From the NCBI GenBank assembly GCA_003255065.1, contig QAOA01007551.1, forward strand, positions 733,845-797,844: a stretch of DNA of 64,000 nt. The letters run 5' to 3'. Source of the stretch: Cercis canadensis (Eukaryota > Streptophyta > Magnoliopsida > Fabales > Fabaceae). Positions 33,264 to 46,032 of this stretch are shown here, one piece after another. Below the pieces are notes generated by a model. That model had not been told where the DNA came from. It did not search any database and worked only from the letters and a program-made list of their open reading frames with translations. Every line of letters starts with the position of its first letter. Position 1 is the first letter of the stretch. Both the position numbers and the translations under genes were made by a program.

Positions 33264-34340
33264 TGACAAGCCACATCCATCATTAAGATTCTCTAAGAGA
33301 GGAACGAAGAAGGACTTACAACTAGTTAAATCCTTTTAATCCTATAATTTGGGTTTGGCACCAATTTTTGGATGAAACTAAACTTATAAATCTAGGGCGA
33401 TTTATCTTGTTTCAAGGGTCTTATTATGAAAGTATCTACAATTGTAGTTTTGTATAGGAAAGCGTTTTAAGAATCTCTAATTTTGTCAATAAAATGCCTT
33501 AAATATAATATTTTTTTTTTATTGTAATGAGAGCCTTGTGATCAATTAGTCTACAAGCTAGTTGGCACAACTAATTAACTCTAATCTCATTTTCTTTTCA
33601 CCTTATTTTATTAATATTGTGAATGTATACATATATTCGTTTTTTGGTGAATAATTAATATTTCAAAGAAATTCAAGAAACTAATCAAGCTGCATCAAAG
33701 CTACATAAGTGATTGAACTGCAAGAAGCATTTTGCAAGTGATCATTTTGGTGGTCGATTTATTCATTCATGACTTAAATTCGTGGAACTCTATGCCTAAA
33801 GAGAAAACTTCTGTTGTGTAATAAATGAAAATAAATACATGGATTATGCTTCTTTATTTTTTTATTTTTTTATAAGTATTCTATGACTAGTAGGTTTTAA
33901 AAGGAAACTGAAAGGGGAGAAGGAGATGTGACATGCTCCAAGGAAGTAGAAACTAGGTGGATACACAGAAAAAGGCTGTTGAAAATAGCAATTAATGCCC
34001 AACAACAACTACTTATCCAATTGTTCTTATTCAATCGTGCACTTGCATCTTTTCATTTAAAATTTGTTTAAATTATAACAATTTATTATACATTTAAACT
34101 TATAAAATTAAGAATTTTTTAATACTATATAAATATACCATATTATATTGACGTGATAAATATATGTAATTTTTATATTTTATTAAATATAATTATAATT
34201 TATTTTATTTTTTAAATAAATTTAAAAATAATTAATTTATACATGTATTATTTTTATACATATTACATAAATATAAAAAATATTTAAAAAACCTCCTTAT
34301 AAAATATATTAAATAAAATAGGGGAGCTTGCTGGCCAGGG
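33264..34340. other. intergenic, AT-rich, no gene recognised
   Basis: No coding signal. The stretch 34,125-34,320 is a dispersed AT-rich repeat with a second copy at about 46,880-47,105. Confidence 0.5.
34125..34320. repeat. dispersed AT-rich repeat, copy 1
   Basis: It shares 'AAATATATGTAATTTT(T/A)ATATTTTATTAAATATAA', 'TTATTTTTTAAA(T)AAATTTAAAAATAATT' and a spaced run of similar blocks with 46,880-47,105 in the same orientation. Coding content is absent. It may be a MITE or an old intergenic repeat. Confidence 0.55.
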
Positions 34341-34344
34341 CCCC

Positions 34345-34412
34345 GCCGGGCCTATTTAGTAAAACAGTTCTACATTAAGTTCTAAGCCTTGCTTGAATTA
34401 CTAAATAGGCCA
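34345..34412. repeat. small inverted repeat (GGGCCTATTTAGTAA)
   Basis: GGGCCTATTTAGTAA at about 34,348 and TTACTAAATAGGCC at about 34,398 are inverted copies separated by about 36 bases and can form a hairpin. Confidence 0.7.
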
Positions 34413-34574
34413 GTCTAGGCTAGGCCGCTGGTCCCTGATAGGCTACTGGCCTATTTCCACCCTTAACTAGAGGGATAGATCGGAAAGGGAAAACAGTGTG
34501 GCTCCCAACAAATTAAAATGTGAAAATTGAAAAGGGAGAATAATTAAACATAATTGGATTTAGCAGGGTTCAAC

Positions 34575-34581
34575 TATAAAT
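34575..34581 (+). promoter_or_regulatory. probable TATA box of the HVA22I-like gene
   Basis: TATAAAT is followed about 30-60 bases later by the CT-rich, 5'-UTR-like sequence that leads to the inferred first exon. The distance to the first coding exon is 2.6 kb because of a 5'-UTR intron. Confidence 0.5.
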
Positions 34582-34604
34582 ATGAAAACCTCAAGGGAGG
34601 TTAC

Positions 34605-35077
34605 TGTTATTTCTGGAGGTCTCACGCAGCAATTTCCCCTATTATTTATACTTCGCTTTCGCTCATTATCCATAACGATTAGATACTTTACTCCGAATCG
34701 GCAACTGAATTTCGTTTCCTCTCTCTAACGTAGCGGAATTTTTTTTTTTTTTGCCAGATCTAATTCCTCAATTCAGAATTCAAAACCCCTAGCTCTCTAA
34801 TTCCCCTCTCTCGCAGCTGTCACTCTCGGACCTCTCATCTGCCCTCTCTCACAGCTTCTCCTCTCATTCTCCTCCCTAACGCAGCCGGCAGCCATCCATC
34901 TCTCTCGGCCTCTCCCACTCCCTCATTGGCGGCGCAACTCAGGCCCTCAGTCCCTCACGTACGCACGCTGTCACCGTCACCGCTCAGACCAGCACGCTGC
35001 CACTGTCACCGCTTAGGCCAGGAAGCTGCACCTGACTCACCGCTCAGCCTTCATTCTCCACCTGTCACTGTAACTCT
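34605..35077 (+). other. inferred 5'-UTR exon of the HVA22I-like gene
   Basis: A CT-rich and comparatively GC-rich stretch (CTCTCTCGCAGCTGTC, CCGGCAGCCATCC) ends at ACTCT followed by GTAAGC, a good donor. The first coding exon at 37,203 is preceded by a good acceptor (TTTACATTTCAG) with only nine bases before the ATG, so an upstream non-coding exon is required. The exact start and end are inferred. Confidence 0.45.
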
Positions 35078-35284
35078 GTAAGCCGCCATTCTAATTTTTT
35101 TTTAAAAAATTTTCTGCTTGATTTGTTGCTGATATGTTGATGATATTTTATCATTCGGGCCAATTGTTGTGATTTGTTGCTGTTCTGTGCTAATTTTTTT
35201 TTTTTTCCATTTTTCTGGCTGATCTAGCATGTTTGTAGTTCAGTGATAAATTTTTCTAGCTGTTTCTATCATTCTCCGAATTGT

Positions 35285-35700
35285 GTTGTTTTGAAACCCC
35301 AACTTCCAAAATGATGTGAGTAATAGTAATGAGGATTCCGAACCACAAGCGAAAAAGGCTTAAGTCCTCTTATGTGTAGAATTTTTTTCTAAAATTTGGG
35401 TTTGGTAAAGATGGCAAAGAAACTTGTGGGAAAGAATATACTCGTGTAAGTAAATCAGGAACTCATTTAGGCTGTCATATTCCTAAGTGCCATCTGATTC
35501 ATAAATTTCATTATGTAGGGAACATGCTAATTGATAATGAAGGAAAGTTGAAGAGAATAAAATTTGACCTTAGGGTGAAATGAGAGATGAAATGATTATT
35601 GCACATGATCTTCCATTTAATTGTGTTGAGTTGAGGGTTTTTAGACAATACCAGAAGTGCTTTTGCTGATGTGATGAAAAATGTATGCCATTGAGAAAGA
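35285..35700 (+). pseudogene. hAT transposase relic (BED zinc finger) in the HVA22I 5' intron
   Basis: Short frames read GKDGKETCGKEYTRVSKSGT, then HLGCHIPKCHLIHKFH and IIAHDLPFNCVELRVFRQY. These resemble the N-terminal BED-type zinc finger and following helix of plant hAT (RICESLEEPER-like) transposases, in which HDLPFxxVE is a strong signature. Several frameshifts and stops separate them, and the catalytic and dimerisation regions are absent. It is an old DNA-transposon remnant inside the inferred 2.1-kb intron. Confidence 0.65.
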
Positions 35701-37211
35701 AAAGTTAAAACAATAATTGCCCTGAAATCAGAGTGTGCTTGACCACTAATGTTTGGACTGCAGCGATGCACATAATATGAGGAAACACAGTAGTAGATAA
35801 TAGAAAGCTTAAGCTTCCCCCTCCCCCCCTCTCTCTCTCTCCCCAAAGCAAATTGAAACAATTCAACTAGGCTACATGATGAATGAAGTGATATATGTTG
35901 AATCCAATTTTATATTTAGATTCATTTGATATAAAAAATCCTGTATCAGGGCAAAGCAATGCTAAATAAAACAAAAATCACCCCTCTAACAATCATAACC
36001 AATAGAAGGCAAAACAAGGATAAATACCTAAAACAAAATTTAACACAAGCATTATCAATTTGAGACAAATACTACTGACAATTACAACATATAGCAAAAA
36101 CATGAAGAAAAGATGAATAATATCCAAGATTAAGCCCTACAAAGTACAAAGTAGGACTAGCATCTAAAGGAGTAAACCGATTTGCACACTGGCAGCAGTC
36201 GAGTAATATCAAATAGAAAAAAGAAGAATTCATAAAAGGTGTAAGAGAAAGAGAAATTAACAATTACCTCCTTATGGTTTGTCTTCAAATGATATAAGAT
36301 AAACCAGCAAGTATAGCATAAATCCGAATGAGAGTTGAAGTGTTTAGCAGAAGCTAAGGTCAATGTAAATGTTCAAGGAGGTGGAGAAGATTGCCAGCAT
36401 ATGGGCAACTTGGCGGTGCCAAAATGCCACTGCAAGCTGTTATGTTGTTGGTGAGGGAGACTGAAAAAAGTGGAAGAGTAGAGAAGCAAAGTACTTTGAG
36501 CCGTTTAAAATACTCCTCTGCATTCCCCTTCTTTTGCTTTGGATTTGTATTAGTGGGGTTTATTACTCTAAACCCTGGATTTGGATTCTGTATTATGAAG
36601 AGGGGAATATTTCTGTGTACTGAAAAAGCTTGAGCATGGCTTGAACCTTGCTCATCAATCACTGTTCACATGGAAATGGACAGTTCCTGTGTTTCTCCTC
36701 CTACCCCTCTCTATGAACTGTATGGACTTGATACTCTGGCAATTTAAAATTTTGCCGCACAAAAATAGAAAAATGGAACTTAAATTTTTTTGTCTGTACT
36801 TTATTACGTGTAATATTGTAACATTAGTTATGAGGATAAGAAATTTGATACTTATACTAGTACATATAGTATAATTAAATTAGGGATCTCTTAAAAAAAT
36901 TAAAATTTCACATTATAATCTTTATTTCTTTATGTTTATAGTTAAAAAGTTTAGTTTTATCTATTAAAAAAATTAAATATTTTAAATGAAAAATGCACTT
37001 TAAAAATAAAGTACATAAGAATAATTATTGATAAAAATTAACAATTTAAATATTAGTAAGGTACATGTACATGGAACTACACTTTAAAAGATCCGAGTAT
37101 TTTGCCATTCATGAACTTTAGCAGCCAATATTATTATGCTTTCAGTGTTGATGCTTCGAAGCTATCCTTTTTTCCTAAACTCGTATTTTCTTTACATTTC
37201 AGGGATACAAA

Positions 37212-39200
37212 ATGATAGGATCCTTTCTTACCAGGGCCCTTGTGTATGTTTTGAAGCATCCTAATCTATCTTCTCATATGACTTTAAAGGTGTACATTGT
37301 AATATTTGGAATTTAATCTTTGTTCTTTGCCTTTAATGTGTTGGCAGGATGGTTTTTGGTTATGCTTATCCAGCATATGAATGCTATAAAACAGTTGAAA
37401 GGAATAAGCCGGAAATTGAACAACTTCGCTTTTGGTGCCAGTATTGGTATATTCCAAGATTGGTCATCTCTTCTAAACTGATCTTCTAAATTTTTTTTAG
37501 TGATAAACGTCAACTTTCTTTTCTCCCTATCTGGGTTGCAGGATTTTGGTGGCTGTTTTGACAGTTTGTGAGAGAATTGGCGATGCTTTTATATCATGGT
37601 AGAGAATTTTTTCTTGGATATGGCAAGAGAACAGTATAAGCTTTTATTTTTTGTTAAAAAAAGTATTATGATTTTATAGCTTCTTCTGAATTTTTATTTG
37701 TATTTTTATTCTTGAAGGGTTCCAATGTACAGTGAAGCTAAGTTGGCATTTTTTATATATCTATGGTACCCTAAGACGAAGGTATAAACTCATTTTCTGT
37801 GGTAGAATATGTTTCTTTTAGTAGTTTGCTTGCCTTTAACGTGATTGTAAAGTTTTGTATTGTGTTTAGGGGACAACATATGTGTATGACTCCTTCTTTA
37901 GACCATATGTTGCAAAACATGAGACAGAAATTGATCGCAACTTATTGGAACTAAGGACCCGGGCTGGAGATATTGCAGTGTTGTATTGGCAAAGAGCTTC
38001 TAGTTATGGGCAGACCAGAATATTTGACATTTTGCAGTATGTTGCTGCACAATCAACACCATCGTCTCGCCCTACTCAGGTAGTGTATTATAAGTATGCT
38101 TGGGTTTGTTAGCTATTACATATGGGGTGTGCCATGGATGTGCAGGAATTTCTTTAAGTAGAACAAGATAGAATGTCCAGTAGCAGCTTTCTAATATTTG
38201 GATGGGAGATTTCCTTCATTCTTCTGGTGTTTAATGCCAGGATATTTGTTGCTGTGTATATAGTACATGTAGGTGTGCACATCACTAAACATGCCAACTC
38301 ACGTGTGGATACATATATGTTAAACAATTAATATGGGAAGTAGATATATTTTACATAAGCAAATAAACTTTTTCCTGGAAACAATTGAGATGGTTTTTGG
38401 AGAAAGGGGGAAAAATCTAATGACTAAATTTCTTCTACCAAAGATATTGTTGAAGATTTCTATAATCAGATTTCAACATGTACTTAAGGAAATCATTTTG
38501 AAAGTAACTATGTAAAAAGGAAGAACTTCTGTAAAACTATGCATCAATTGGTTGATCTCTAAATGATGATATACGAGTTGGATGTTATACTTTTTAACAT
38601 TCCATAAACGATAGTCATTGATTGATTTGTACACTTATGTTTGATTGGTTACTGAGATGGATATTATTTTGATTCTTCTTTGTTGCATCATCCTTTGCTA
38701 TCCCCCAGGTCTTATCCCTTTTAATCTCATTCTTTTTTTTAAACTGTTACTCTCACACTAAGAAACAATGTTTCTTCAAATCACAGCCACGACCGGGACC
38801 GGGTGTGAGGGTCCGTCAACCTCCATCGTCTAATCGCCCACCGGCTGCTGTGACTCGACCACAAACTGAGGAACCTCCATCTCCTACCTCTAGCACATCT
38901 TCGAGTCAGCTCCAGAAGGAGGTAGCAGAGGAGTTGGTTTCTTCACAGCCTAAAACAGCCTCCCTTGTAGCAGGTTTAACTACTCAGAAGTCTAATGCTG
39001 CACTTGAAACGACCAGCCAATCTGCACCAGTGGAGGCAGAACCTTTGCAGCAGGTTGACGCAGCTCCGCCTTCACCTTCACCTTCATCCTCTTCTGCAAA
39101 TGAAAACGGGAACCTTCCCCAGAAAGAGACAGTAATGGATGAAAGCATACGGGTTACACGGGGCAGACTAAGGAAAACCCGGTCAGCAACAAACCGTTAG
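37212..39200 (+). CDS. HVA22I: HVA22-like protein i (TB2/DP1/HVA22 family), six coding exons, 291 aa
   Basis: Exons: 37,212-37,243; 37,348-37,446; 37,542-37,598; 37,718-37,781; 37,870-38,079; 38,787-39,200. All introns are GT-AG and the frame is open throughout. The protein begins MIGSFLTRALVMVFGYAYPA. The TB2/DP1/HVA22 domain covers about residues 1-105, with hydrophobic hairpin segments (ILVAVLTVCERIGDAFISWV; LAFFIYLWYP). The C-terminal half is Pro/Ser-rich and disordered and ends in a basic RGRLRKTRSATNR tail, typical of the longer HVA22 members (i/j type, about 300 aa). The family shapes tubular endoplasmic reticulum and the founding member is stress- and ABA-induced in barley; the role of this copy is inferred. 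The ATG follows a clear acceptor, and a 5'-UTR intron is likely. Confidence 0.92.
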
Positions 39201-39637
39201 GGCATCAATATTTCAAACTTTTAGCCTGAAAAACTGGGGTAGGTGGACAGTGATGGGCTTTAAAATGTGATAAAACTTGATGTAAATCTTTTGTCCTCAG
39301 TTTTCATTCCATTTATTGCCTTATTTTTTGATGATGTCTTAGCATGGAAGGGCTTATTTGGTGGCATGATGTCCACTTCATATGGACTCAAAGGTCCGGG
39401 GGATATTTGCATCGGTTGCTTTGTATAGTTGGTGTTTACGGTAGGGTGGATAGTGGCATGTCTTAATTTTTCATGGAAGAAGGAACTTCAATTAACGGTC
39501 GCAACTTCTTTTTCCAAGTCCCCACTCTCCTGCAAGAAACTTAACAAAATCGAACAGCTACCGTTTTGAGACGTTTTTCTTTTTTTTTTTTTTTTTTCTT
39601 TGGGAGCTCCGGGTTTCTTTTTATACTCTTAAGATTT

Positions 39638-40022
39638 GTTTGAGAGTTAAAATTGGAGAAAAAAAATTTAAGATTAAAAAAAAAAAGAAAATCAATGGAT
39701 AATTTTAAACTTTTTTATTTTTGTTTTGTCTTTATTTTTATGTTTTTCGAAAGTTTAGAGGAAAAAAAAGAATAAATTATTATTATATTTATTTATTTAA
39801 TTTTTTTAAAATATTTTTTAGATAATATTGTTAAATTTATATTAAATATATTTATTTTATAAATAAATAATAAATTTATAAAATTATAATTTTTTTTTCT
39901 TTTCATTTTCTCTCTTTTTATACATTTTAATTATTCAAATAAAGGAGAAAAAAACTCTCCCTCTTTTCCTTCTCTTTTCTTTCTTTTCCTTTTTTTACTC
40001 CTCATTTCAAACTCTCAAACTG
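39638..40022. mobile_element. MITE-like inverted repeat (GTTTGAGAGTT ends)
   Basis: GTTTGAGAGTTAAAATTGGAG at about 39,640 is mirrored by CTCCTCATTTCAAACTCTCAAAC at about 39,997-40,019. T-rich and A-rich inner arms also pair. No coding content. It lies in the spacer after the HVA22I-like gene. Confidence 0.6.
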
Positions 40023-40640
40023 AGCTGTAGTCTCAGTGGTATGAAGTTGGAAACTTGTGCCATAAGTGTGTTGAACTTGAATCTACCTCTTAATTGGGTA
40101 TTAGCTGTCAAGTTGTGATTGGGTGGTGTAAAGGCCTTGCAACTGATACTGTCAAGCTAGATTAGACAATAGTTGTAGGATAAACCTTTGAAATGTGTAT
40201 ATTGGCAAACAAGTACGAGAAACCCAATCAAACATTGGCGTTTTGAATAGCAAAGTTATATGCAAAGATAATTTTAGTATTTGGATAGGTAGAGTGATTA
40301 AAAAATTCATTTTAAAATATTTTTTTAATATTTTTAAAAGTCAAAGGCAAAATTTATAAGTTTTAAAAATAATTTAAATATCACTTAATTATAAATTAAT
40401 TTAATATTCATTTTTAAAATGGGGGTCAAAATATTTATATCATCGAAATATACCATCAAAACTACAATTAAACCTAAGAAAATCAATAACTCAGCCAATG
40501 AGGTAAACGCTCCTAAGCTGGTTCAAGGAAACACTCGTCCTCGGAAGGAGTCCATAATCTCCAACACTCGCAAGGAAACCTTATCTTGCTATTTTCGTCT
40601 CTATAGCTGAGACTCTTTTGGGGTGCTCACAATTCCAACC
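40023..40640. other. intergenic spacer, promoter side of the next gene
   Basis: No gene seen. AT-rich sequence with no clear TATA box. It presumably holds the promoter and 5' UTR of the gene starting at 40,643. Confidence 0.45.
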
Positions 40641-40642
40641 AA

Positions 40643-43600
40643 ATGTCGAAGAACAAAAAGCAGTTGCTGTCTTCAGCACCATGGAGGGGCGACCAAGATG
40701 CGGAGGAGTTCCCAGACGCAAAGCTCAAAGTGACGAGCCAGCCCGGCACCACTCCAACCATGCATGTCCCTGGCAAGAAGAAGTCCAAGCAGTCCAAGGA
40801 CGACGATGATGATGATGCCCTTGAGATTGACCCTGAGCTTCGCTACAGCTTCCAGCGCAATTATAAGGTTTCACCATAGCAATTTTCCTTTTCGTTTTTG
40901 CCATTTCTCTTTTTGGGGCCAAATGAAAACCCAAATTTTCGATTGCCCATTTTCTTTCTCTCTCAAATTGATGCTTCAGTGATAGCAAAATGCATGCTTT
41001 GTCGATATTCTGATTTATGTATTCAATGTTTTGTTTTTAGATGTTCATGGAGCTGCTTATTCAATTTTCAATTAGCTGATTTTTTTTTTTTTTTTTTTTT
41101 TAATTTTTTGTTTTGGTTCATTCTAGTATGTATAGATTGTTTGTCTATTCAATGTTATCTAGAAGAAACATAATGCTTGAGTTTTAGAAGTTGAGTTCCC
41201 AAGTATTAATGCAGCTCATCCTTGTGATTGGAAGTTGTGACTGTCTCCCTAATTTATGCAATACAAAAATCATGCGTGGATTCAGAACTGATACACTTGG
41301 TTGTGATTAATTCAAACTCCCTTTCCTTGAGCAATTATGATCTTTATCAATGTTATCTTTCTTCCATCATCTTAGGTCAGTTTCAGTAACTTAACTTCTT
41401 CATTGCAATCTTTGTTAGGAAGTTTATTTCTCTTTGCTCACTAGTGATAGTGAAGCCGTGATATTGGATAAGGTTTGGAGTTCTTGGACAGATTAAGGGT
41501 AGAATGTTGTAGGATTGAGGTTTATCATAGGTGGGTAAAGGCAAAAGTGGTTTGCAATACTGTGGATTTTAAGGGTTCAATAGTAAGCTGGTTGGGCGCT
41601 GTGAACAGTATCTGAAATTATGGATATTATGGTTTTATTTTATGTGTTCTAGTAAAAATTGAAGCAATAGGCTTCTGAAAGATATAGTTTAAAATATGTC
41701 TTACGAAGAAAGCAGGAAAAAAATTAGAAGTTGTTGAGTGGAAATAAAAGTGACCTGGGATTCCTTATGAATAAGATCTAGGTTGATTGCACTACACAAC
41801 CAATAAGAAAACAATATAAAGAATAAAAGTCATAAAACTGATCGTTGACTTGAAGGAAAGTACTACATTTGTTTATATAGGCTTCTTATAACTTATTACC
41901 TAAGGATTTAGTATAAAGTTGTAACGCTTTAAGGATTTGAGGATCCTACTAATACTAACGTATTAAGGAATATACTTAAACATTACAATATGACCTAGTA
42001 ACAACTAAATAACATAAAATGCAAGCCCAACTACAGCCCATGACCAGGGACTTCAAAAATTTATAAAATATTGCATAAATTACTAAAATACCTCTAGGAC
42101 TGCTAGTATGAAGTTAATTTTTGTTACTAAACCTATGGGGAATATCTTTTTAGCTGATTTTCCCCCCAGTTTTCTTCTATTTTCTATGTCTTGTTGTTGT
42201 AGGAGGATACCTAATCCTCCAACTTTGTACTTCTTCTCTTTCTAATAAAATCTTCTAATTTTTATTGAAAAAAAGATTTAGCGGGGATTCTGGAATATTA
42301 GAATCAGGTTCAAAATCAAAATCAAACAAAAACATAAGACTATTTGATCTTTAGGCTTGTTCTTTCATAATGTGATTGCTTCATATGTCAAACCTTACAT
42401 TGAAATCCAGTGGCAATCTTTATGGATGCTTTTTTTTTTTTGAGCCCTTTTCTTGTTTGCTTCCTCTTTTTGCTTAGTTGTCAAAACCTGTTAACTGCCT
42501 TCTCAATTAATGAAGGGTAGGTTGCGGGACTTGGTCGTTATTGGCTGGGTCTTGATTTCAAGAATATTTAAATAAGGTAGCCATAAACAATGATAAATTG
42601 AAGGAAAACCACTTGGTCAAATTTCTTTATTTTGAGCTTTGTGTGCTCTAAAGGATGTTACTTTAACTGGTCAAAGAAAAAGCCAAGTATTTGCAAGCCT
42701 CTAAAGGGAGCTTTATTTTTTACTACCCTTATCAAACACTACCATCCTGTCCTTAAAAACCCTTTGAAACTCTTATTCATATATTCTTTTAATGAGTCAG
42801 AAGTTATGTGCAATGTTAAACTAGAAAACAACTTGTAGTTCCAGCTGTTCATAGTAACTACATGGCATAAAAGATCCACTTCTAAAAGCTGATATGCTAT
42901 CATGGCACTGAAAAATATTTTTCACAGTCTCATCTTAAAATTGGAAGCCATGAAATTTTGGGAAGTGGCTATGAAGTGTGTTGAATAGATTGTTAGATCT
43001 TCAACGTTAAAGATATTGCTGACACTGATAATGTGTAAACAAATTCCTATTTCTTGATGGAGACTGATGCTTTTGTATTGTTGCCAAGGGCTAACTTTTG
43101 ATGTTTGGCCTGTAATAAAGGAATGATCTGAGCGGTAACATGAGAGACCCTGGCCTCACTGAGGTTGAGAAGAAAAATATATCCTCTTTTGAACAAAGCT
43201 TTTATCACCCTTACCATTTTGCTGGCTCTACTGCGCAATTTTTAGCATATCTAAGTTTCTACCAAAAAATATTCCAATTAATTGGTAATTCTCATTAAGG
43301 TACCTGCCCCCTTAAGCTTTCAGTTCTTCGTCTGTTGCAATCTCTAACAACAACAAATCTTTTTCATAATTTAAATAGAGAATCAGAAGTTATCTATTTA
43401 TTAACTTCTTGGTAGTTATATTGCATAACATAATCTGTTTCTTGTAACCCCTTAAGCTTTCAGTTCTTCGTCTGTTGCAATCTCTAACAACAACAAATCT
43501 TTTTCATAATTTAAATAGAGAATCAGAAGTTATCTATTTATTAACTTCTTGGTAGTTATATTGCATAACATAATCTGTTTCTTGTAACCCCTTTCCCCCT

Positions 43601-45124
43601 TTAACTGGTTAGCATCAATAGTTTACTCTTGTCTCACGCTCAATTTTATAGAATCTGTTGCACTCTGTTTCAGGAGTTTAATTTTGACTATTTATGCATA
43701 ATATTACACTATGATGCTGCTGTTGCATGTAGAGTGAAAACTAGAAAGATAATGGTAAAATTAAAGGACACAAAAAATTTTACATGGTTTAATTTTCCTA
43801 TGTCAATGACTCAAATGTTAAAAGTGAAGAAATTTGACTGAGGAAACAAAGGGAGAAGTGGAGAATAAGTAGCTCACTTATGCTCAGATGACTTGACCTC
43901 GAACACTTGTACCTTATGGCACTTCTTTTAAGATCTATTAGTTGACTATATTTTCTGTTATTCATACATTCTTAACAGTCACCACCAACAGCCGGCTTAT
44001 GCAAAATAAGATTGTCTTTCCACCACCCTTAATTTGCTAGTGTGCAGGAGGCTTGCACAAATTCTTGCACTCTAATTTGCTCCAACCACCTCTGACATGA
44101 TCCATTCGCTGTCAAGGTAAAAAAACATGTTAGCTAGCTGCTGTCAAATCAACTCTTCCTTCACTTTCTTCCTCCAAATTTCTACCAACCTAGTAAAAAG
44201 TTTCTAGTTTTTGGTGCCAATAACTCTACCTTGGTGAATGAAGTCTGTGATACTTGATGCAGCCTCACTTGGTTAATGTTGGTTGTCCTTTAGATATTCT
44301 GTAACTTACTTCCATGCAGATATGATAGATGAAGAAAGGTAAGTGCTGTGTCTTAGACCATAAAAGGTTGTGTTCCCTTTAAAATTGTGCTTCTTGTATT
44401 CTGTCAAATGATCTGGTCTTCTATCTTCCCACTGTTGTTTTTCCTTTAGATGTTAGGATTGTCAAAGAGCCGCAAATCTATGGCAAGAAAAGTTTTTTGA
44501 TATTGTGACTAAAAGCTTAAATAAATAAATGCACAATGTGGTTCCTATTGGGTAATTTTAGTTCTCCATTTTGTCCTTAGCATTTACCAGTTTGTATGAT
44601 ACACCAACAATGTTACAAGATTAACCAATGACTTCAACTGGTCATCTTGAATTGGAACATATCTAAAGTTGGCTTCCTTTTCAATGAGAACGTTATTTAA
44701 AATTTGTGTGCTTTTGTTATTAGTTTATGTATGAATACCTGATATATGTATACCACAAAAAGGCTCCTATTTTAGTTTCTTGTCTATTTTCACAGATTTA
44801 CATTGCTCACTGAACCACATGTCACATTCACTGCTATACTAATAATATTCTTGATCAAATTCACTCAGATGACTGCATGCCCTTTTCTTCTTGCTTGTGC
44901 AACAATGTTGCATCTACCTGTTCTTTTCCAAGTGTTATATGTAATGACTTTTTGCTCTTGCAGTTTCTTCAACAGGTGTTTAGCATCGATACTCTTGTGA
45001 AACCCCTTCCTCCTGTCATGCAGTACAATGTTTCTCGCAACTTGAGCTTCTTCACCCGCATTTTCACACAATTCTTTGGTAAGTTGGATTTCTTGCACCT
45101 TGTTCGGAAACTGAAGAGTGAATG

Positions 45125-45196
<72 letters not shown>

Positions 45197-46032
45197 GAAA
45201 GGTCCTGAATCAATCCCCTGAACCCTCTAGTTAGTTGAGCAGTGAGATTTTTGTGCTTCTAAAATGATTTTATGTGTGTTGATGATGAACCCTTGAGCCA
45301 TCCGTTCTTTTGTGCGACCAAATATGTACTTTACATATGCAGAGCGGTGTAAAGTCTCTCGGCCATGTTGTCCTTTATCTTCCATTGTATATCTGATTGA
45401 ACCAAAGGAAGGATTTTATTTACCTCAAAAGAATTACAGCATAATTTCACTCCTTACCTCTGACTACCAACGCCGAAGGCTTTATAGCCAAGCCCTAACA
45501 ACCAGATTACTCACATAATTCAAATGTTTCCTTCCTCTATCTACAGCCTAACAGACCTGAAGATAACAATGACCAAACAAATTACAACTAATTAATTCAG
45601 ACAAGGCTAACAGAATTGACGTCTTCAAAGATAACTGGATCAATCCAAATACTTAGGATTTGGCCTTCTTATACGTTGGCTGTGGCTCTTATCAATATCT
45701 TCCAAACTGACTGAGTTTCTCAACATCATATTAGGGGGATTGAGGACATTAATGAATGCAATTGTTAATAAAAAACACAGGAGATAAATCTCAGTTTTTG
45801 ATTTGTTTTTAATGTAGTTAGTATGGTCCATTTGGCAAGAGTATTTCTTAGTTCTCTGATGTTTTCCTGCTTTTATTTCTGTGAACATTCATCAAACTTG
45901 AGACTGCAGTTGTTGCGCTGTTTTCATTAATATGGGTTACGTCATTGCTGTACTGCAGATCCTGAAGGTATTGCAAATGCCCAGAAATCCTTGGGCATAG
46001 GACAGGAAGAAAGAGCTCGACGTGTTCGATAA
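40643..46032 (+). CDS. conserved plant protein of unknown function, three exons, 137 aa
   Basis: Exons: 40,643-40,867; 44,964-45,078; 45,959-46,032, with GT-AG introns of 4.1 and 0.9 kb. The protein starts MSKNKKQLLSSAPWRGDQDA, has a Lys/Asp-rich middle (KKKSKQSKDDDDDD), then ELRYSFQRNYKFLQQVFSID and VKPLPPVMQYNVSRNLSFFT. It ends EGIANAQKSLGIGQEERARRVR. No membrane span or signal peptide is evident. I recognise the C-terminal block as strongly conserved in plants but cannot assign a function or name. Exon junctions keep the frame (K|F; FFD with the Asp codon split). The first ATG is used because the upstream frame has no better start and the MSKNKKQ start is conserved in character. Confidence 0.85.
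43311..43590. repeat. perfect 140-bp tandem duplication in intron 1 of the unknown gene
   Basis: The block at 43,311-43,450 is repeated without a single visible difference at 43,451-43,590. It starts CTTAAGCTTTCAGTTCTTCG and ends CTGTTTCTTGTAACCC. Confidence 0.95.
45126..45194. repeat. compound (AT)n(AG)n microsatellite in intron 2
   Basis: About 16 AT units, ACAC, then about 16 AG units. Confidence 0.95.

Noticed and set aside
36360-36662. Overlapping plus and minus ORFs in the HVA22I intron
   Set aside because: No recognisable domain or splice context. Considered chance frames.
40618-40988. Other frames over the first exon of the unknown gene
   Set aside because: The MSKNKKQ frame ends at a good donor and continues into conserved exons. 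The others do not.
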